64,000 bases of DNA from Marinobacterium iners (GCF_017310015.1 NZ_CP022297.1:3410001-3474000); one strand, 5' to 3'; positions 7,600-17,235 are shown, counted from the stretch's first letter. A program made the numbers and translations. Notes: generated by a model from the sequence alone, not told the origin.

Positions 7600-9258
7600 A
7601 TGGCTCAGTACGTATTTACGATGAACCGAGTGGGCAAAGTGGTACCGCCCAAGCGTGAAATCCTCAAGGATATCTCTCTGTCCTTCTTCCCCGGCGCCAA
7701 GATCGGTGTGCTTGGCCTGAACGGTGCCGGTAAATCCACCCTGCTGCGGATCATGGCGGGTGTCGACAAGGACTACACCGGCGAAGCGCGCCCCATGCCC
7801 AACATGAAAGTGGGCTACCTGCCGCAGGAGCCGGAGCTGGACGACAGCAAGACCGTGCGCGAAGTGATCGAAGAGGCCGTGTCAGACGTGAAGAACGCAC
7901 TGGCCGATCTGGATCAGGTATACGCCGCCTATGCCGATCCGGATGCGGACTTTGACGCGCTGGCCAAGAAGCAGGCCGAGCTGGAAAATCTGATCACCGC
8001 AAAGGACGGTCACAACCTGGACCAGGCACTGGAGCGCGCCGCCGATGCCATGCGCCTGCCCCCCTGGGATGCGAAAGTTGAGCACCTGTCCGGCGGTGAG
8101 CGCCGCCGTGTGGCCCTGTGCCGCCTGCTGCTGGATCATCCGGACATGCTGCTGCTGGACGAGCCGACCAACCACCTGGATGCCGAGTCGATCGCCTGGA
8201 TCGAACGCTTCCTGCAGGAATACACCGGTACTGTAGTAGCAATCACCCATGACCGTTACTTCCTCGACAACGCCGCCGGCTGGATTCTGGAATTGGACCG
8301 CGGCCACGGCATCCCTTGGGAAGGCAACTACTCCAGCTGGCTGGAGCAGAAAGAAGCCCGTTTGGAGCAGGAATCCAAGTCCGAGGCCTCTCACCGCAAG
8401 GCGATGAAAGCCGAGCTGGAGTGGGTGCGTCAGGGGGCAAAAGGCCGCCAGACCAAGTCCAAGGCGCGCCTGAAAGCGTTCGAGGAGATGAACTCACGCG
8501 AGTTCCAGCAGCGCAACGAAACCCAGGAGATCTACATTCCGCCCGGGCCGCGCCTCGGTGACAAGGTGATCGAGCTGCACAACGTCACCAAGTCCTACGG
8601 CGACAAGCTGCTGTTCGAGAACCTGAACCTGGCCATCCCGCCGGGTGCCATCGTCGGTATCATCGGCCCCAACGGAGCCGGTAAGTCCACTCTGTTCCGC
8701 ATGCTGACCGGGGAAGAACAGCCGGATTCCGGCGAGATCGAGATCGGCTCCACCGTGCAGCTGTCCTGTGTCAATCAGTCCCGTGAGCTGAACGGCAACA
8801 ACACCGTGTTCCAGGAAATTTCCGACGGTCAGGACATCATCACCGTAGGCAACTACCAGACCCCGGCACGTGCCTACTGTGGACGCTTCAACTTCAAGGG
8901 ATCTGACCAGCAGAAGTTCGTCAAGGATCTGTCCGGCGGTGAGCGTAACCGTCTGCACATGGCGAAGCTGTTGAAGGAAGGCGGCAACGTACTGCTGCTG
9001 GACGAACCGACCAACGATCTGGACATCGAAACCCTGCGTGCACTGGAAGAAGCCCTGCTGGCCTTCCCGGGCTGCGCCGTGGTGATTTCGCATGACCGCT
9101 GGTTCCTCGACCGTATCTGTACGCACATCATCGCCTATGAGGGTGACTCCAACGTGGAGTTCTTTGAAGGCAACTACAGCGAGTACGCCGAGGACTACAA
9201 ACGCCGCTTCGGCAAGGACCATCAGCCGGAGCGGATCAAGTACCGCCGCATGAGCTGA
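7600..9258 (+). CDS. ettA: Energy-dependent translational throttle protein EttA (ABC-F ATPase)
   Basis: EttA is a soluble ABC-F protein that binds the ribosomal E site and gates the first peptide bond according to ATP/ADP ratio. The 552-residue protein has two ATPase domains: Walker A GLNGAGKS (residues 39-46) and GPNGAGKS in the second half, LSGGERRRVALCRLLL and LSGGERNRLHMAKLL signatures, and two LLLDEPTN Walker B motifs. The linker between the domains contains charged helices. Start is the ATG at 7600 rather than the adjacent in-frame TTG. It lies alone, divergent from glyA, ending at a strong terminator. Confidence 0.96.
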   Translation: MAQYVFTMNRVGKVVPPKREILKDISLSFFPGAKIGVLGLNGAGKSTLLRIMAGVDKDYTGEARPMPNMKVGYLPQEPELDDSKTVREVIEEAVSDVKNALADLDQVYAAYADPDADFDALAKKQAELENLITAKDGHNLDQALERAADAMRLPPWDAKVEHLSGGERRRVALCRLLLDHPDMLLLDEPTNHLDAESIAWIERFLQEYTGTVVAITHDRYFLDNAAGWILELDRGHGIPWEGNYSSWLEQKEARLEQESKSEASHRKAMKAELEWVRQGAKGRQTKSKARLKAFEEMNSREFQQRNETQEIYIPPGPRLGDKVIELHNVTKSYGDKLLFENLNLAIPPGAIVGIIGPNGAGKSTLFRMLTGEEQPDSGEIEIGSTVQLSCVNQSRELNGNNTVFQEISDGQDIITVGNYQTPARAYCGRFNFKGSDQQKFVKDLSGGERNRLHMAKLLKEGGNVLLLDEPTNDLDIETLRALEEALLAFPGCAVVISHDRWFLDRICTHIIAYEGDSNVEFFEGNYSEYAEDYKRRFGKDHQPERIKYRRMS

Positions 9259-9279
9259 TTCAGGCCTGAGCAGAAAAAA

Positions 9280-9316
9280 GGGCCGCCGGCAGGATCTCTG
9301 TCGGCGGCCCTTTTTT
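9280..9316. terminator. Bidirectional terminator between ettA and the diguanylate cyclase
   Basis: A 13-bp stem (9280-9292 with 9298-9310, one G-T wobble) has a five-base loop. It is flanked by six T on the right and six A on the left, so it can stop both the ettA transcript and the convergent cyclase transcript. Confidence 0.92.
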
Positions 9317-9323
9317 GTTGTGT

Positions 9324-10445
9324 TTATGCGTCCTGCCGGGGTGTTGTCTCATCACCTGCCAGACAGTAACGGTCCCGCCCCGTATCCTTGGCTTTATACA
9401 ACGCCTCATCAGCCCTCTGCAGTACCGCAGAGCGGTCCTCCCCCGCCAGCAAGGTGGCAATACCAATACTGGTCGTAAAGCTGACCTCTTCACCGGTCGG
9501 GACTTTCAACCGAGTCTGGTGACAGGCGTTGCGGATCTGCTCGGCCAGCTCAATCGCCTGTTGTTGATCAGTATCCGGCAACGTCAACAGGAACTCCTCG
9601 CCCCCAAAGCGCCCGGCCAGATCCGTCTTGCGCTTGGCATGATCTTTCAGAATACGGGCAAACTGTTTCAGTACGATATCACCGGCTGCATGGCCATGGT
9701 TATCGTTGAAACTCTTGAACTTGTCCAGATCGAACAGCAGCACGGTCAACGGCACGTGACTGGCATGCGCCTCTTCGATATCGCCATCAAGCTGATCCAT
9801 CACCTGGCGCCGATTGGCCAGCCCGGTGAGCGGGTCACGGGTCGCCTGACGGTAGAGAATCAACAGCATGCTGAGCTGATTGACCGATGCCCAGCCCGCA
9901 ATCAGCCCCAGCACGGCCAACAACCAGAGATCATTCAGCCCCGGCACCAGTCCAAATTTGCCGCTCCATAACTGGGTGACCAGCTCCACCAGCAGCACAA
10001 ACGTGGCAAACCCGGCCACTTCGAACATGGTCAGCGGGAAAATTGCCAACATGGTGATAATCATGAAGGGGAAAAAGGCATACCCCGCCAGCACCTCTGA
10101 AGCAAAGCCTTGCTGTACCAGAACGGCATTGCTCCAAGTCTGGAACACCGTCAGTACCAGTACGAGCAGTAACAGTCGAATCAGTGAGACTTCAAGCCGG
10201 TAAGGATGTGAACACCAGAGCGCCAACAACAGACAACACCCACTGGCGGCGATACGTCCGTAGGCAATGGTGCTGCTGACCGCTTCCGGCAGCAGCAGCC
10301 AGTCGATCAGAATCCAGCCGCTCTGCAACACCATCAGAATCAGGGCAATGAGACGCACGCGGGTGAAGAGATGGTGACTGCGTGTGTGGTTGAAGTAGCG
10401 CGAGTGTCGCCCCGCTCTCAGCAGATCATTCATGACTTCGAACAT
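9324..10445 (-). CDS. Membrane-bound diguanylate cyclase (GGDEF domain)
   Basis: The 373-residue protein makes cyclic di-GMP. Residues about 28-198 contain roughly five to six membrane segments with no recognised sensor family. The rest is a GGDEF domain with DPLTGLANRR at 204, FDLDKFKSFND near 238, the active-site GGEEF at 281-285 and an inhibitory-site RxxD (RKTD) at 272-275, exactly five residues upstream. It should therefore be active and product-inhibited. A GAGG lies six bases ahead of the ATG at 10445. The PilZ gene divergently oriented next to it is a plausible c-di-GMP receptor. Confidence 0.93.
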   Translation of the reverse strand: MFEVMNDLLRAGRHSRYFNHTRSHHLFTRVRLIALILMVLQSGWILIDWLLLPEAVSSTIAYGRIAASGCCLLLALWCSHPYRLEVSLIRLLLLVLVLTVFQTWSNAVLVQQGFASEVLAGYAFFPFMIITMLAIFPLTMFEVAGFATFVLLVELVTQLWSGKFGLVPGLNDLWLLAVLGLIAGWASVNQLSMLLILYRQATRDPLTGLANRRQVMDQLDGDIEEAHASHVPLTVLLFDLDKFKSFNDNHGHAAGDIVLKQFARILKDHAKRKTDLAGRFGGEEFLLTLPDTDQQQAIELAEQIRNACHQTRLKVPTGEEVSFTTSIGIATLLAGEDRSAVLQRADEALYKAKDTGRDRYCLAGDETTPRQDA

Positions 10446-10593
10446 ACCTCGCCTCGATTACTGTCTGTTACAGGATACGCCAGACTAGCGGAAGCTGTCA
10501 CAGGTCATATTGATCTGGGGCAGCCGGGCTCCACAATGTCGGCAGAGTGTAATACCATGCCTGAAGCAACTTCGATCAGCGAGGATTCCGAGC

Positions 10594-10977
10594 GTGAATA
10601 CCAACAACGAACGCCGCCGCTTTACCCGCATCCCCTTTGACGCCGAGTGTGAACTGCACAGTGACAAGGGTTCGGCCGTGGTGCAGCTGGTCGACATCTC
10701 CCTTCGTGGCGCGCTGGTTGAATCAAACCACCCCCTGCCTGTCGGCATGAATGACCACGTCAAGCTGCATCTGTATCTGGCTAATGACATCCTGATCGAA
10801 ATTCCGGCCATACTCACCCACTCTCAGCCTCCCCAATACGGTTTCACCGCCGGCGAGATGGAGATCGACAGCATCACCCACCTGCGCCGGCTGGTTGAGT
10901 TGAACCTGGGGGACGAAGCACTGCTGGAGCGCGAGCTGGAGCAACTGCTGTCGGATGACGAGAGCGCTCAGGCCTGA
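10594..10977 (+). CDS. PilZ domain protein
   Basis: A 127-residue protein is read from a GTG at 10594, preceded by GAGGA. It has both halves of the c-di-GMP-binding PilZ signature: RRRFTRIPF near residue 6 (RxxxR) and DISLRGALVE near residue 34 (D/NxSxxG). No other domain is present, so it is a single-domain PilZ adaptor. It is divergent from a diguanylate cyclase and convergent with radA, whose stop directly abuts its own. Its partner cannot be told from sequence. Confidence 0.88.
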   Translation: MNTNNERRRFTRIPFDAECELHSDKGSAVVQLVDISLRGALVESNHPLPVGMNDHVKLHLYLANDILIEIPAILTHSQPPQYGFTAGEMEIDSITHLRRLVELNLGDEALLERELEQLLSDDESAQA

Positions 10978-12351
10978 TCAGATCGCATCCAGCGCTTCCG
11001 ACAGGGTTTTGACCCCCACCACTTCCATTCCCGCCAGCGGCTCGCGCGGCACGTTCGCCAATGGCACGATTGCTCGCTTGAAACCATGCTTGGCCGCCTC
11101 ACGAATTCGCTCCTGACCATTGGGCACCGGCCGAATCTCGCCGGACAGCCCCACTTCACCGAACACCATCAACTCCTGTGACAGCGGCCGATCACGGAAA
11201 CTGGACACAATCGCCAGCAACAGTGCCAGGTCAGCACTGGTCTCCAGCACCTTGACCCCGCCCACCACGTTGACGAACACATCCTGATCCCCGGTCATCA
11301 AGCCACCGTGGCGATTCAGCACCGCCAACAGCATCGCCAAACGATTCTGATCCATCCCTACCGCCACGCGACGCGGGTTGGACAGATGCGAAGTGTCCAC
11401 CAGTGCCTGCAACTCCACCAGCAGCGGCCTTGTACCCTCCCACACCACCATCACTACGCTGCCGGGGCTGGGCTCGCTGCCACGACTGAGAAAAATGGAG
11501 CTGGGGTTCTTCACCTCTTTGAGGCCATTTTCCAGCATGGCGAACACGCCCAGCTCGTTGACGGCACCGAAACGGTTCTTGTGACTGCGCAGGGTACGGA
11601 AACGGCTGTCGGACGAACCTTCCAGCTGCAGCGAACAATCGATCATATGCTCCAGCACCTTGGGACCAGCCAGCGAACCGTCCTTGGTCACATGCCCGAC
11701 CAGAAACAGCACGGTGCCGGTTTGCTTGGCATAGCGGGTCAGAAACGCAGCGCTTTCGCGCACCTGTGATACCGAGCCCGGTGCTGACTGCACATCGGTC
11801 ACATGCATCACCTGAATGGAGTCGATCACCATCACCTTTGGCTGCAATTCATTGGCCAGGTCACAGATGGTTTCCACCGAGGTTTCGGACAGCATCTGCA
11901 GCTGGTCCGCTTTCAGCCCCAGTCGGGCAGCGCGCATCGCCACCTGTTGCAACGACTCCTCACCGGTGATGTACAGCGCGGGCATCTGCGCCACCAGATG
12001 GCACATGGTCTGCAGCAGCAGGGTACTCTTGCCCGCACCCGGGTGGCCCCCGATCAACACTGCCGAGCCCGGTACCAGCCCACCGCCGAGCACCCGGTCC
12101 AGCTCACTGCTGCCACTGGAAAAACGCGGCATCTCTTCCAGCGCCACCTCACTGAGGCTGACCACCTTTTTCTGCTTGCCGGCACCTCCGGCATACCCCT
12201 CAAACCGATTGCTGCGGGCACCACCGGCATCCGAACCAAGACGAACTTCAGTGATGGTGTTCCAGGCCCCGCAGGCGTTGCACTGCCCCTGCCACTTGCG
12301 GTAGTCGGCGCCGCAATCATTGCAGACAAAGGCGGTTTTGGGTTTGGCCAT
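10978..12351 (-). CDS. radA: DNA repair protein RadA
   Basis: RadA is a RecA-like helicase that drives branch migration during recombination. The 457-residue protein has an N-terminal zinc finger (C10, C13, C24, C27), a Walker A GHPGAGKST near residue 100, the KNRFG motif and a C-terminal Lon-protease-like domain lacking protease function in the family. The ATG at 12351 gives the invariant start MAKPKTAFVCNDCG. The open frame upstream to 12516 is spurious. It is divergent from metY. Confidence 0.96.
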   Translation of the reverse strand: MAKPKTAFVCNDCGADYRKWQGQCNACGAWNTITEVRLGSDAGGARSNRFEGYAGGAGKQKKVVSLSEVALEEMPRFSSGSSELDRVLGGGLVPGSAVLIGGHPGAGKSTLLLQTMCHLVAQMPALYITGEESLQQVAMRAARLGLKADQLQMLSETSVETICDLANELQPKVMVIDSIQVMHVTDVQSAPGSVSQVRESAAFLTRYAKQTGTVLFLVGHVTKDGSLAGPKVLEHMIDCSLQLEGSSDSRFRTLRSHKNRFGAVNELGVFAMLENGLKEVKNPSSIFLSRGSEPSPGSVVMVVWEGTRPLLVELQALVDTSHLSNPRRVAVGMDQNRLAMLLAVLNRHGGLMTGDQDVFVNVVGGVKVLETSADLALLLAIVSSFRDRPLSQELMVFGEVGLSGEIRPVPNGQERIREAAKHGFKRAIVPLANVPREPLAGMEVVGVKTLSEALDAI

Positions 12352-12489
12352 CGGGGTGTCTCCTGAAGCGTTAGGGTTTACACTGAGCGTCTGTTCACGT
12401 GGACTCGATTGTAGCAAGCGGCGGTGTCTCGGGTCAGCCTCGGTCCCCGGACACCACCGCCGGATCAAAACAACAAGGAACCAATCCCA

Positions 12490-13767
12490 ATGAAACTGGA
12501 AACACTCGCTCTGCATGCAGGTTATGAGACTGACCCGACCACCAAGTCAGCAGCCGTACCCATCTACCAGACCACTTCCTATGCATTCGATGATGCCCAG
12601 CACGGTGCCGACCTGTTCGACCTCAAAGTGCCAGGCAACATCTACACCCGCATCATGAACCCCACCAACGATGTGCTGGAAAAGCGTGTCGCGGCACTGG
12701 AAGGCGGAATCGCGGGGCTGGCTGTTGCATCCGGCATGGCGGCCATCACCTACACAGTGCAGACACTGGCCGAAGTGGGTGACAACATCGTATCGACCAG
12801 CGAACTGTACGGCGGCACCTACAACCTGTTTGCGCACACACTGCCGCGTCAGGGTATCGAAGTGCGCTTCGTCAACAAGGATGATTTCGCCGGACTGGAA
12901 AGCAAGATCGATGCCCGCACCAAGGCGATCTACTGCGAATCGGTCGGCAACCCTTCCGGCGGCATCGCCGACATCGAAAAGATGGCCGAAATCGCTCACC
13001 GTCACGGTGTACCGCTGGTGGTGGACAACACCGTCCCCAGCCCGTCACTGTGGCGCCCAATTGAACAGGGTGCCGACATCATCGTGACCGCCGCCACCAA
13101 ATATATCGGTGGCCACGGTACCACCATCGGCGGCGTGATTGTCGATTCCGGCAAATTCCCCTGGGCCGAGAACCAGGAGCGCTTCCCGCTGCTGAACCAG
13201 CCGGATGTGTCCTACCATGGCGTGGTCTACACCGAAGCATTCGGCCCGGCCGCCTTTATCGGCCGCGCCCGTGTGGTGCCGCTGCGTAATATGGGGGCAG
13301 CCCTGTCACCGATGAACGCCTTTATGTTGCTGCAGGGTCTGGAAACCCTTTCCCTGCGCATGGAGCGCATCTGTGAGAACACACAGAAGGTGGCCGAATA
13401 CCTTGAGAACCATCCAGACGTCACTTGGGTGAACTATGCTGGCCTGCCCAGCCACAAGGATTACGCCCTGGCGCAGAAGTACATGGACGGCAAGGCATCC
13501 GGTATTCTCAGCTTTGGTCTCAACTCAGGCCGCGAAGGTACGCGCAAGTTCTATGACGCTCTGCAGATCTTCCTGCGCCTGGTGAACATCGGTGACTGCA
13601 AGTCGCTGGCCTCCATTCCGGCCGAGACCACACATCGCCAGCTAAATGACGAGGAACTGAAATCCGCCGGCGTTTCACCGGAAATGGTACGCCTGTCAAT
13701 CGGCATCGAGCACGTTGATGACTTGATCGCCGACCTGGATCAGGCACTGGCTCAAGCCCACAACTGA
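12490..13767 (+). CDS. metY: O-acetylhomoserine sulfhydrylase (PLP enzyme)
   Basis: This Cys/Met-metabolism PLP enzyme makes homocysteine from O-acetylhomoserine and sulfide. The 425-residue protein begins MKLETLALHAGYETDPTTKS and contains YTRIMNPTNDVLEKRVAALEGG, DNTVPSPSLWRPIEQGADI and TAATKYIGGHGTTIGG, where the lysine binds PLP. The long insertion and total length fit MetY rather than the shorter MetB/MetC/MetZ. AAGGA lies ten bases before the ATG. It stands alone, divergent from radA. Confidence 0.92.
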   Translation: MKLETLALHAGYETDPTTKSAAVPIYQTTSYAFDDAQHGADLFDLKVPGNIYTRIMNPTNDVLEKRVAALEGGIAGLAVASGMAAITYTVQTLAEVGDNIVSTSELYGGTYNLFAHTLPRQGIEVRFVNKDDFAGLESKIDARTKAIYCESVGNPSGGIADIEKMAEIAHRHGVPLVVDNTVPSPSLWRPIEQGADIIVTAATKYIGGHGTTIGGVIVDSGKFPWAENQERFPLLNQPDVSYHGVVYTEAFGPAAFIGRARVVPLRNMGAALSPMNAFMLLQGLETLSLRMERICENTQKVAEYLENHPDVTWVNYAGLPSHKDYALAQKYMDGKASGILSFGLNSGREGTRKFYDALQIFLRLVNIGDCKSLASIPAETTHRQLNDEELKSAGVSPEMVRLSIGIEHVDDLIADLDQALAQAHN

Positions 13768-13825
13768 TCTGACACTCTGAACCGTACAGCCGGGGCATGC
13801 GTAACAGTCGAAAACGGAGAACAAA

Positions 13826-14368
13826 ATGAAACGTTTACTGACAACCCTGTGTGCCCTGCTGTTCGGACATTCCGCTTCGGCTTCAGAGCCAGACACCGAT
13901 GCGCTCTATCACCACCAACTTAAACGACTGCATTCAGCCGAAGTAGTCGACCTGCGCGAACGCTTTGCCGGAAAGCCCATGCTGGTGATCAACACCGCCA
14001 GCTTCTGCGGCTTTACCGGTCAGTTTGAAGGATTGGAAGCGCTGCATCAGCGCTACAAGGATCAGGGATTGATGGTGGTTGGCTTTCCGTCGGATGATTT
14101 CAATCAGGAAGCCAAAAACGAGGAAAAAAGCGCCGAGGTCTGCTTCGTCAACTTCGGCGTGACCTTCGACATGTTCAGCCCGATTCACGTCAAAGGCGAC
14201 AATGCTCACCCCATCTTTCGCGAGATTGCCCGCCAGAGTGACACCCCGCCGCGCTGGAACTTCTACAAATACGTGATCGACCGTGATGGCAAGGTGACGG
14301 CGGCGTTTTCCAGCATGACCTCGCCCGACAGCAGAAAGCTCAGGAAGGCGATTGAGGCTGTGCTGTAA
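13826..14368 (+). CDS. Glutathione peroxidase family protein, exported
   Basis: The 180-residue protein has a short signal peptide (about residues 1-20, ending SASA) followed by a thioredoxin-fold peroxidase. It contains NTASFCGFTGQ with the peroxidatic cysteine, GFPSDDF in place of the common GFPCNQF, and the WNFYKYVIDRDG block. It probably reduces hydroperoxides in the periplasm, using thioredoxin-like or glutathione reductant. The change in the FPCNQF block removes the usual resolving-region cysteine. It lies 58 bases after metY. Confidence 0.87.
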   Translation: MKRLLTTLCALLFGHSASASEPDTDALYHHQLKRLHSAEVVDLRERFAGKPMLVINTASFCGFTGQFEGLEALHQRYKDQGLMVVGFPSDDFNQEAKNEEKSAEVCFVNFGVTFDMFSPIHVKGDNAHPIFREIARQSDTPPRWNFYKYVIDRDGKVTAAFSSMTSPDSRKLRKAIEAVL

Positions 14369-14396
14369 GGCGGGTACCTGCATGCCTATTTCATAA

Positions 14397-14433
14397 ATGA
14401 CTACTTGATATAGTCATATATTGTTTCTATGCT
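14397..14433 (+). promoter_or_regulatory. Promoter and candidate operator of the toxin-antitoxin pair
   Basis: An inverted repeat ATGACTA-N7-TAGTCAT (14397-14417) overlaps a -35 TTGATA (14405-14410). Seventeen bases later comes a -10 TATGCT (14428-14433). Phd-type antitoxins autorepress from such palindromes, so this is the likely binding site. The transcript would start shortly before the antitoxin ATG at 14467. Confidence 0.6.
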
Positions 14434-14466
14434 GCAGCAAGAAACCCATCAGTAACGGTCATCCCT

Positions 14467-14700
14467 ATGCAGCACGAAGCCACCAAGTCCGAGTTCAAGG
14501 CCAAGGCACTGGAGTTCTTTCGCCAAGTCGAATCCTCTGGAGAAGTACTGGTCATTACCGACCGCGGTCACCCCACGATAGAAGTGAGACGTTTCCGTTC
14601 GGACAAACGCACGCCACTGGAAAAACTGCGCGGCAGTATCGTCGAATATCATGACCCCGAAGAACCGATTGCTGACGACAATTGGGAACTGTTGTCGTGA
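14467..14700 (+). CDS. Phd/YefM-like antitoxin of a VapC-type pair
   Basis: The 77-residue protein has the Phd-like pattern: an N-terminal helix (SEFKAKALEFFRQVESSGE), then VLVITDRGHPTIEVRRF, the classic beta-hairpin of this DNA-binding fold. An acidic C-terminal tail (EYHDPEEPIADDNWELLS) would wrap the toxin. It should bind both the palindrome at 14397 and the PIN toxin. Its stop codon overlaps the toxin start (GTGA), giving tight coupling. Confidence 0.88.
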   Translation: MQHEATKSEFKAKALEFFRQVESSGEVLVITDRGHPTIEVRRFRSDKRTPLEKLRGSIVEYHDPEEPIADDNWELLS

Positions 14701-15098
14701 TTGTGCTCGATACCCACGCTTTGATCTGGTGGGTCAGTGGAGATCAGCGGCTGTCAGAAACTGCCAAAACAGCCATCGAGCAAGAATTGAAGTGCAGTGA
14801 CGGGCTTGTTGTGGTGTCTGCCATCTCGGCGTGGGAAATAGCCATGCTGGTTTCGCTGGATCGTCTGGTACTGACCATGAGTGTGGATGACTGGTTGGCG
14901 ACGGCGCAAGAGATCGACGGCCTTCGCTTTGAGCCGGTCGATATTGCGGTCAGCATAGAGTCAACGCGTTTGCCGGGAGCATTTCACAAGGATCCGGCCG
15001 ATCGCATGATTGTGGCCCTGGCACGTCACCTGAATGCTCCACTCGTAACAGCCGATGGCAAGATTCAGGCGTATAAACACGTAGCGACGATTTGGTAG
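14697..15098 (+). CDS. PIN-domain toxin, VapC family
   Basis: The 133-residue PIN ribonuclease starts at a GTG overlapping the antitoxin stop. It shows IVLDTHALIWWVSG with the first catalytic aspartate, SAISAWEIAML with the glutamate, and HKDPADRMIVALAR with the last acidic pair, so the catalytic set looks complete. VapC toxins cleave tRNA or rRNA, but the target here is unknown. The pair sits directly upstream of the Wadjet operon, 75 bases from jetA. Confidence 0.9.
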   Translation: MIVLDTHALIWWVSGDQRLSETAKTAIEQELKCSDGLVVVSAISAWEIAMLVSLDRLVLTMSVDDWLATAQEIDGLRFEPVDIAVSIESTRLPGAFHKDPADRMIVALARHLNAPLVTADGKIQAYKHVATIW

Positions 15099-15173
15099 GG
15101 CTCCCCCCATGGATCCCGCTGAATAAATTTCCCATAATATCGGCTCTCTGTTTTCAGCAGCACAGGATTCCGT

Positions 15174-16619
15174 GTGAGCCTCGACTTTGCCACTCTTTCA
15201 CAACTGCGCAGATCCCATCCCGGCTGGCGGCTGCTGGTGGCCGATCATGCCCCGCTGGTGGTCAGTTTTTTACAGCAGGCGTTTATCAAACCCAATGTGC
15301 GTGTGATGGCACAGACGGAGTTGGAATCACGGCTTGAAGACCTGCTGTTCCAGCTGCGTGAGCGCGAAGGCGACAAGCTGTTTCCGCGCAGCGCCCGTGA
15401 ATATCTGGATGACTGGGCGCAGCACGACAAGGGCTGGCTGCGCAAGTTCTACCCACCGGGGTCCGATGAGGCCCACTTTGACCTGACCCCCGCCACCGAA
15501 AAGGCGATCGCCTGGCTGGAATCACTGACCCAACGCGAATTCGTCGGCACCGAATCGCGCCTGTTAACCATATTCGAGCTGCTGCGACAGATGATATCGG
15601 GCACCGAGGCCGATCCGGATACCCGCATCCGTGAGCTGCAGGCGCAGCGAGACGAGATCGACCGCGAGATCGAACGAGTGCAGGCCGGTGATTTCAAGCT
15701 GTTGGATGACACCGCCCTACGCGACCGCTTCCAGCAGGTCAGCAGTACCGCACGTGAGCTGCTGAGCGATTTCCGCGAAGTGGAGCAGAATTTCCGCCAG
15801 CTGGATCTTCAGGTGCGTGAGCAGATCGCCACCTGGGAGGGGCGCAAGGGCGAGCTGCTGTCACGCATTTTTGGCGAACGTGACGCCATCTCCGATTCAG
15901 ACCAGGGGCGCAGCTTCCGTGCCTTCTGGGACTTCCTCATGTCGCCGGCCAGTCAGGACGAACTGACCGAACTGCTGGAAAAAGTGTTTGAGCTGGAGGC
16001 GGTGAGCAGTTTCGAGAAAGACAAGCGACTCAAGCGCATCCATTATGACTGGCTGGATGCCGGCGAGCACACCCAGCGCACCGTGGCACGGCTGTCACAA
16101 CAACTGAGGCGCTACCTGGACGATCAGGCCTATCTGGAGAACAAGCGCATCATGCAGATGCTGGATGGTATCTCGGCCCGGGCCATGGCGGTGCGCGAGC
16201 AGATACCCACAGGGGATTTCTTCAGCATCGAGATGCCAAGCGCCGATATCCAGTTGCCAATGGAGCGTCCGCTGCACAACCTGCCGCTCAAGCCGGTGCT
16301 GGATACCGAGATCGAGGTTGCCGACAGTAGCGAGATCAGTACCGATGCACTCTACAACCAGATCAATATCGACAAGCAACGCCTCAAGGCGCAGGTCCGC
16401 CAGTGCCTTCAAACCCAGCAACAGGTCAGCCTCACCGATGTGATTGAGCAGCACCCGCTGCAGCACGGTCTGGCCGAGCTGGTAGCCTACCTGTCCATTG
16501 CCGGCAGTGACCGTCATGCCCTGTTTGATGACAGCCATCAGGACCAAATCCGTTGGCAGGACGAAGAGGGCTACTGGCGCCAGGCGCAGCTCCCCCGCAT
16601 CATTTTCATCAGGCCTTGA
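15174..16619 (+). CDS. jetA: Wadjet protein JetA (DUF3375, kleisin-like)
   Basis: JetA is the kleisin-like subunit of the Wadjet SMC complex that recognises and restricts plasmids. The 481-residue protein matches DUF3375 in its opening (LRRSHPGWRLLVADHAPLVV), then LFPRSAREYLDDW and YPPGSDEAHFDLTPATEKA. The long central part (about residues 145-330) is charged and helical. Start is a GTG at 15174. A weak CATAAT (15133-15138) may be a -10. It opens the four-gene jetABCD operon. Confidence 0.92.
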   Translation: MSLDFATLSQLRRSHPGWRLLVADHAPLVVSFLQQAFIKPNVRVMAQTELESRLEDLLFQLREREGDKLFPRSAREYLDDWAQHDKGWLRKFYPPGSDEAHFDLTPATEKAIAWLESLTQREFVGTESRLLTIFELLRQMISGTEADPDTRIRELQAQRDEIDREIERVQAGDFKLLDDTALRDRFQQVSSTARELLSDFREVEQNFRQLDLQVREQIATWEGRKGELLSRIFGERDAISDSDQGRSFRAFWDFLMSPASQDELTELLEKVFELEAVSSFEKDKRLKRIHYDWLDAGEHTQRTVARLSQQLRRYLDDQAYLENKRIMQMLDGISARAMAVREQIPTGDFFSIEMPSADIQLPMERPLHNLPLKPVLDTEIEVADSSEISTDALYNQINIDKQRLKAQVRQCLQTQQQVSLTDVIEQHPLQHGLAELVAYLSIAGSDRHALFDDSHQDQIRWQDEEGYWRQAQLPRIIFIRP

Positions 16620-16635
16620 GTAGATAATTAAAGTG

Positions 16636-17235
16636 ATGACCGACACCGAACCGAACAACGCCCTCTCTCTGGTACTGATCAACCTGCTCAAGGGGGTGCT
16701 GTATCAGGAGCAGGACCCCAAAACCTGGCAGCAGCTGATGAACCTGCAGGCACAGGTCCGCGATTACGTCAGCGTGCTGGGCTTGGAGCTGATGCTGGAC
16801 GAAGCCGAAGGCTTTGCCTGGCTGCGCACCCGCAGCACCGACGAGGGCGATACCGAATTGTCTCGGCTGGTCGGTCGGCGCCAGCTGTCCTATCCGGTCA
16901 GCCTGCTGATCGCCCTTCTGCGGCGCAAGCTGGCCGAATTTGATGCCGGTGGCGGCGATACCCGTCTGATTCTGTCACGCGATGATATCGTCGAGCTGAT
17001 GCGTACCTTCATGCCACCCGGCTCCACCGAAACCCGTCTGGTGGATCAGATCGATGCCCACCTGAACAAGGTAATCGACCTGGGCTTCGCTCGCCGCCTG
17101 CGCGGGCAGGAACAGATGATCGAAGTCCGCCGCATCCTCAAGGCCTTTGTCGATGCCCAATGGCTGGAAGATTTTGACCAGCGTCTACAGGCCTATCAGC
17201 AACACATCAGCCCCGATGCCGAGGAAACCCACTGA
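16636..17235 (+). CDS. jetB: Wadjet protein JetB (DUF4194, KITE-like)
   Basis: The 199-residue protein is the size and position of JetB, the KITE-like winged-helix subunit that bridges kleisin and SMC heads. The segment RLVGRRQLSYPVSLLIALLRRKLAEFD and the following DDIVELMRTFMPPGSTET are typical of DUF4194. The ATG at 16636 is preferred, although a GTG codon immediately precedes it in frame. Its stop overlaps the jetC start (TGATG). Confidence 0.9.
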   Translation: MTDTEPNNALSLVLINLLKGVLYQEQDPKTWQQLMNLQAQVRDYVSVLGLELMLDEAEGFAWLRTRSTDEGDTELSRLVGRRQLSYPVSLLIALLRRKLAEFDAGGGDTRLILSRDDIVELMRTFMPPGSTETRLVDQIDAHLNKVIDLGFARRLRGQEQMIEVRRILKAFVDAQWLEDFDQRLQAYQQHISPDAEETH

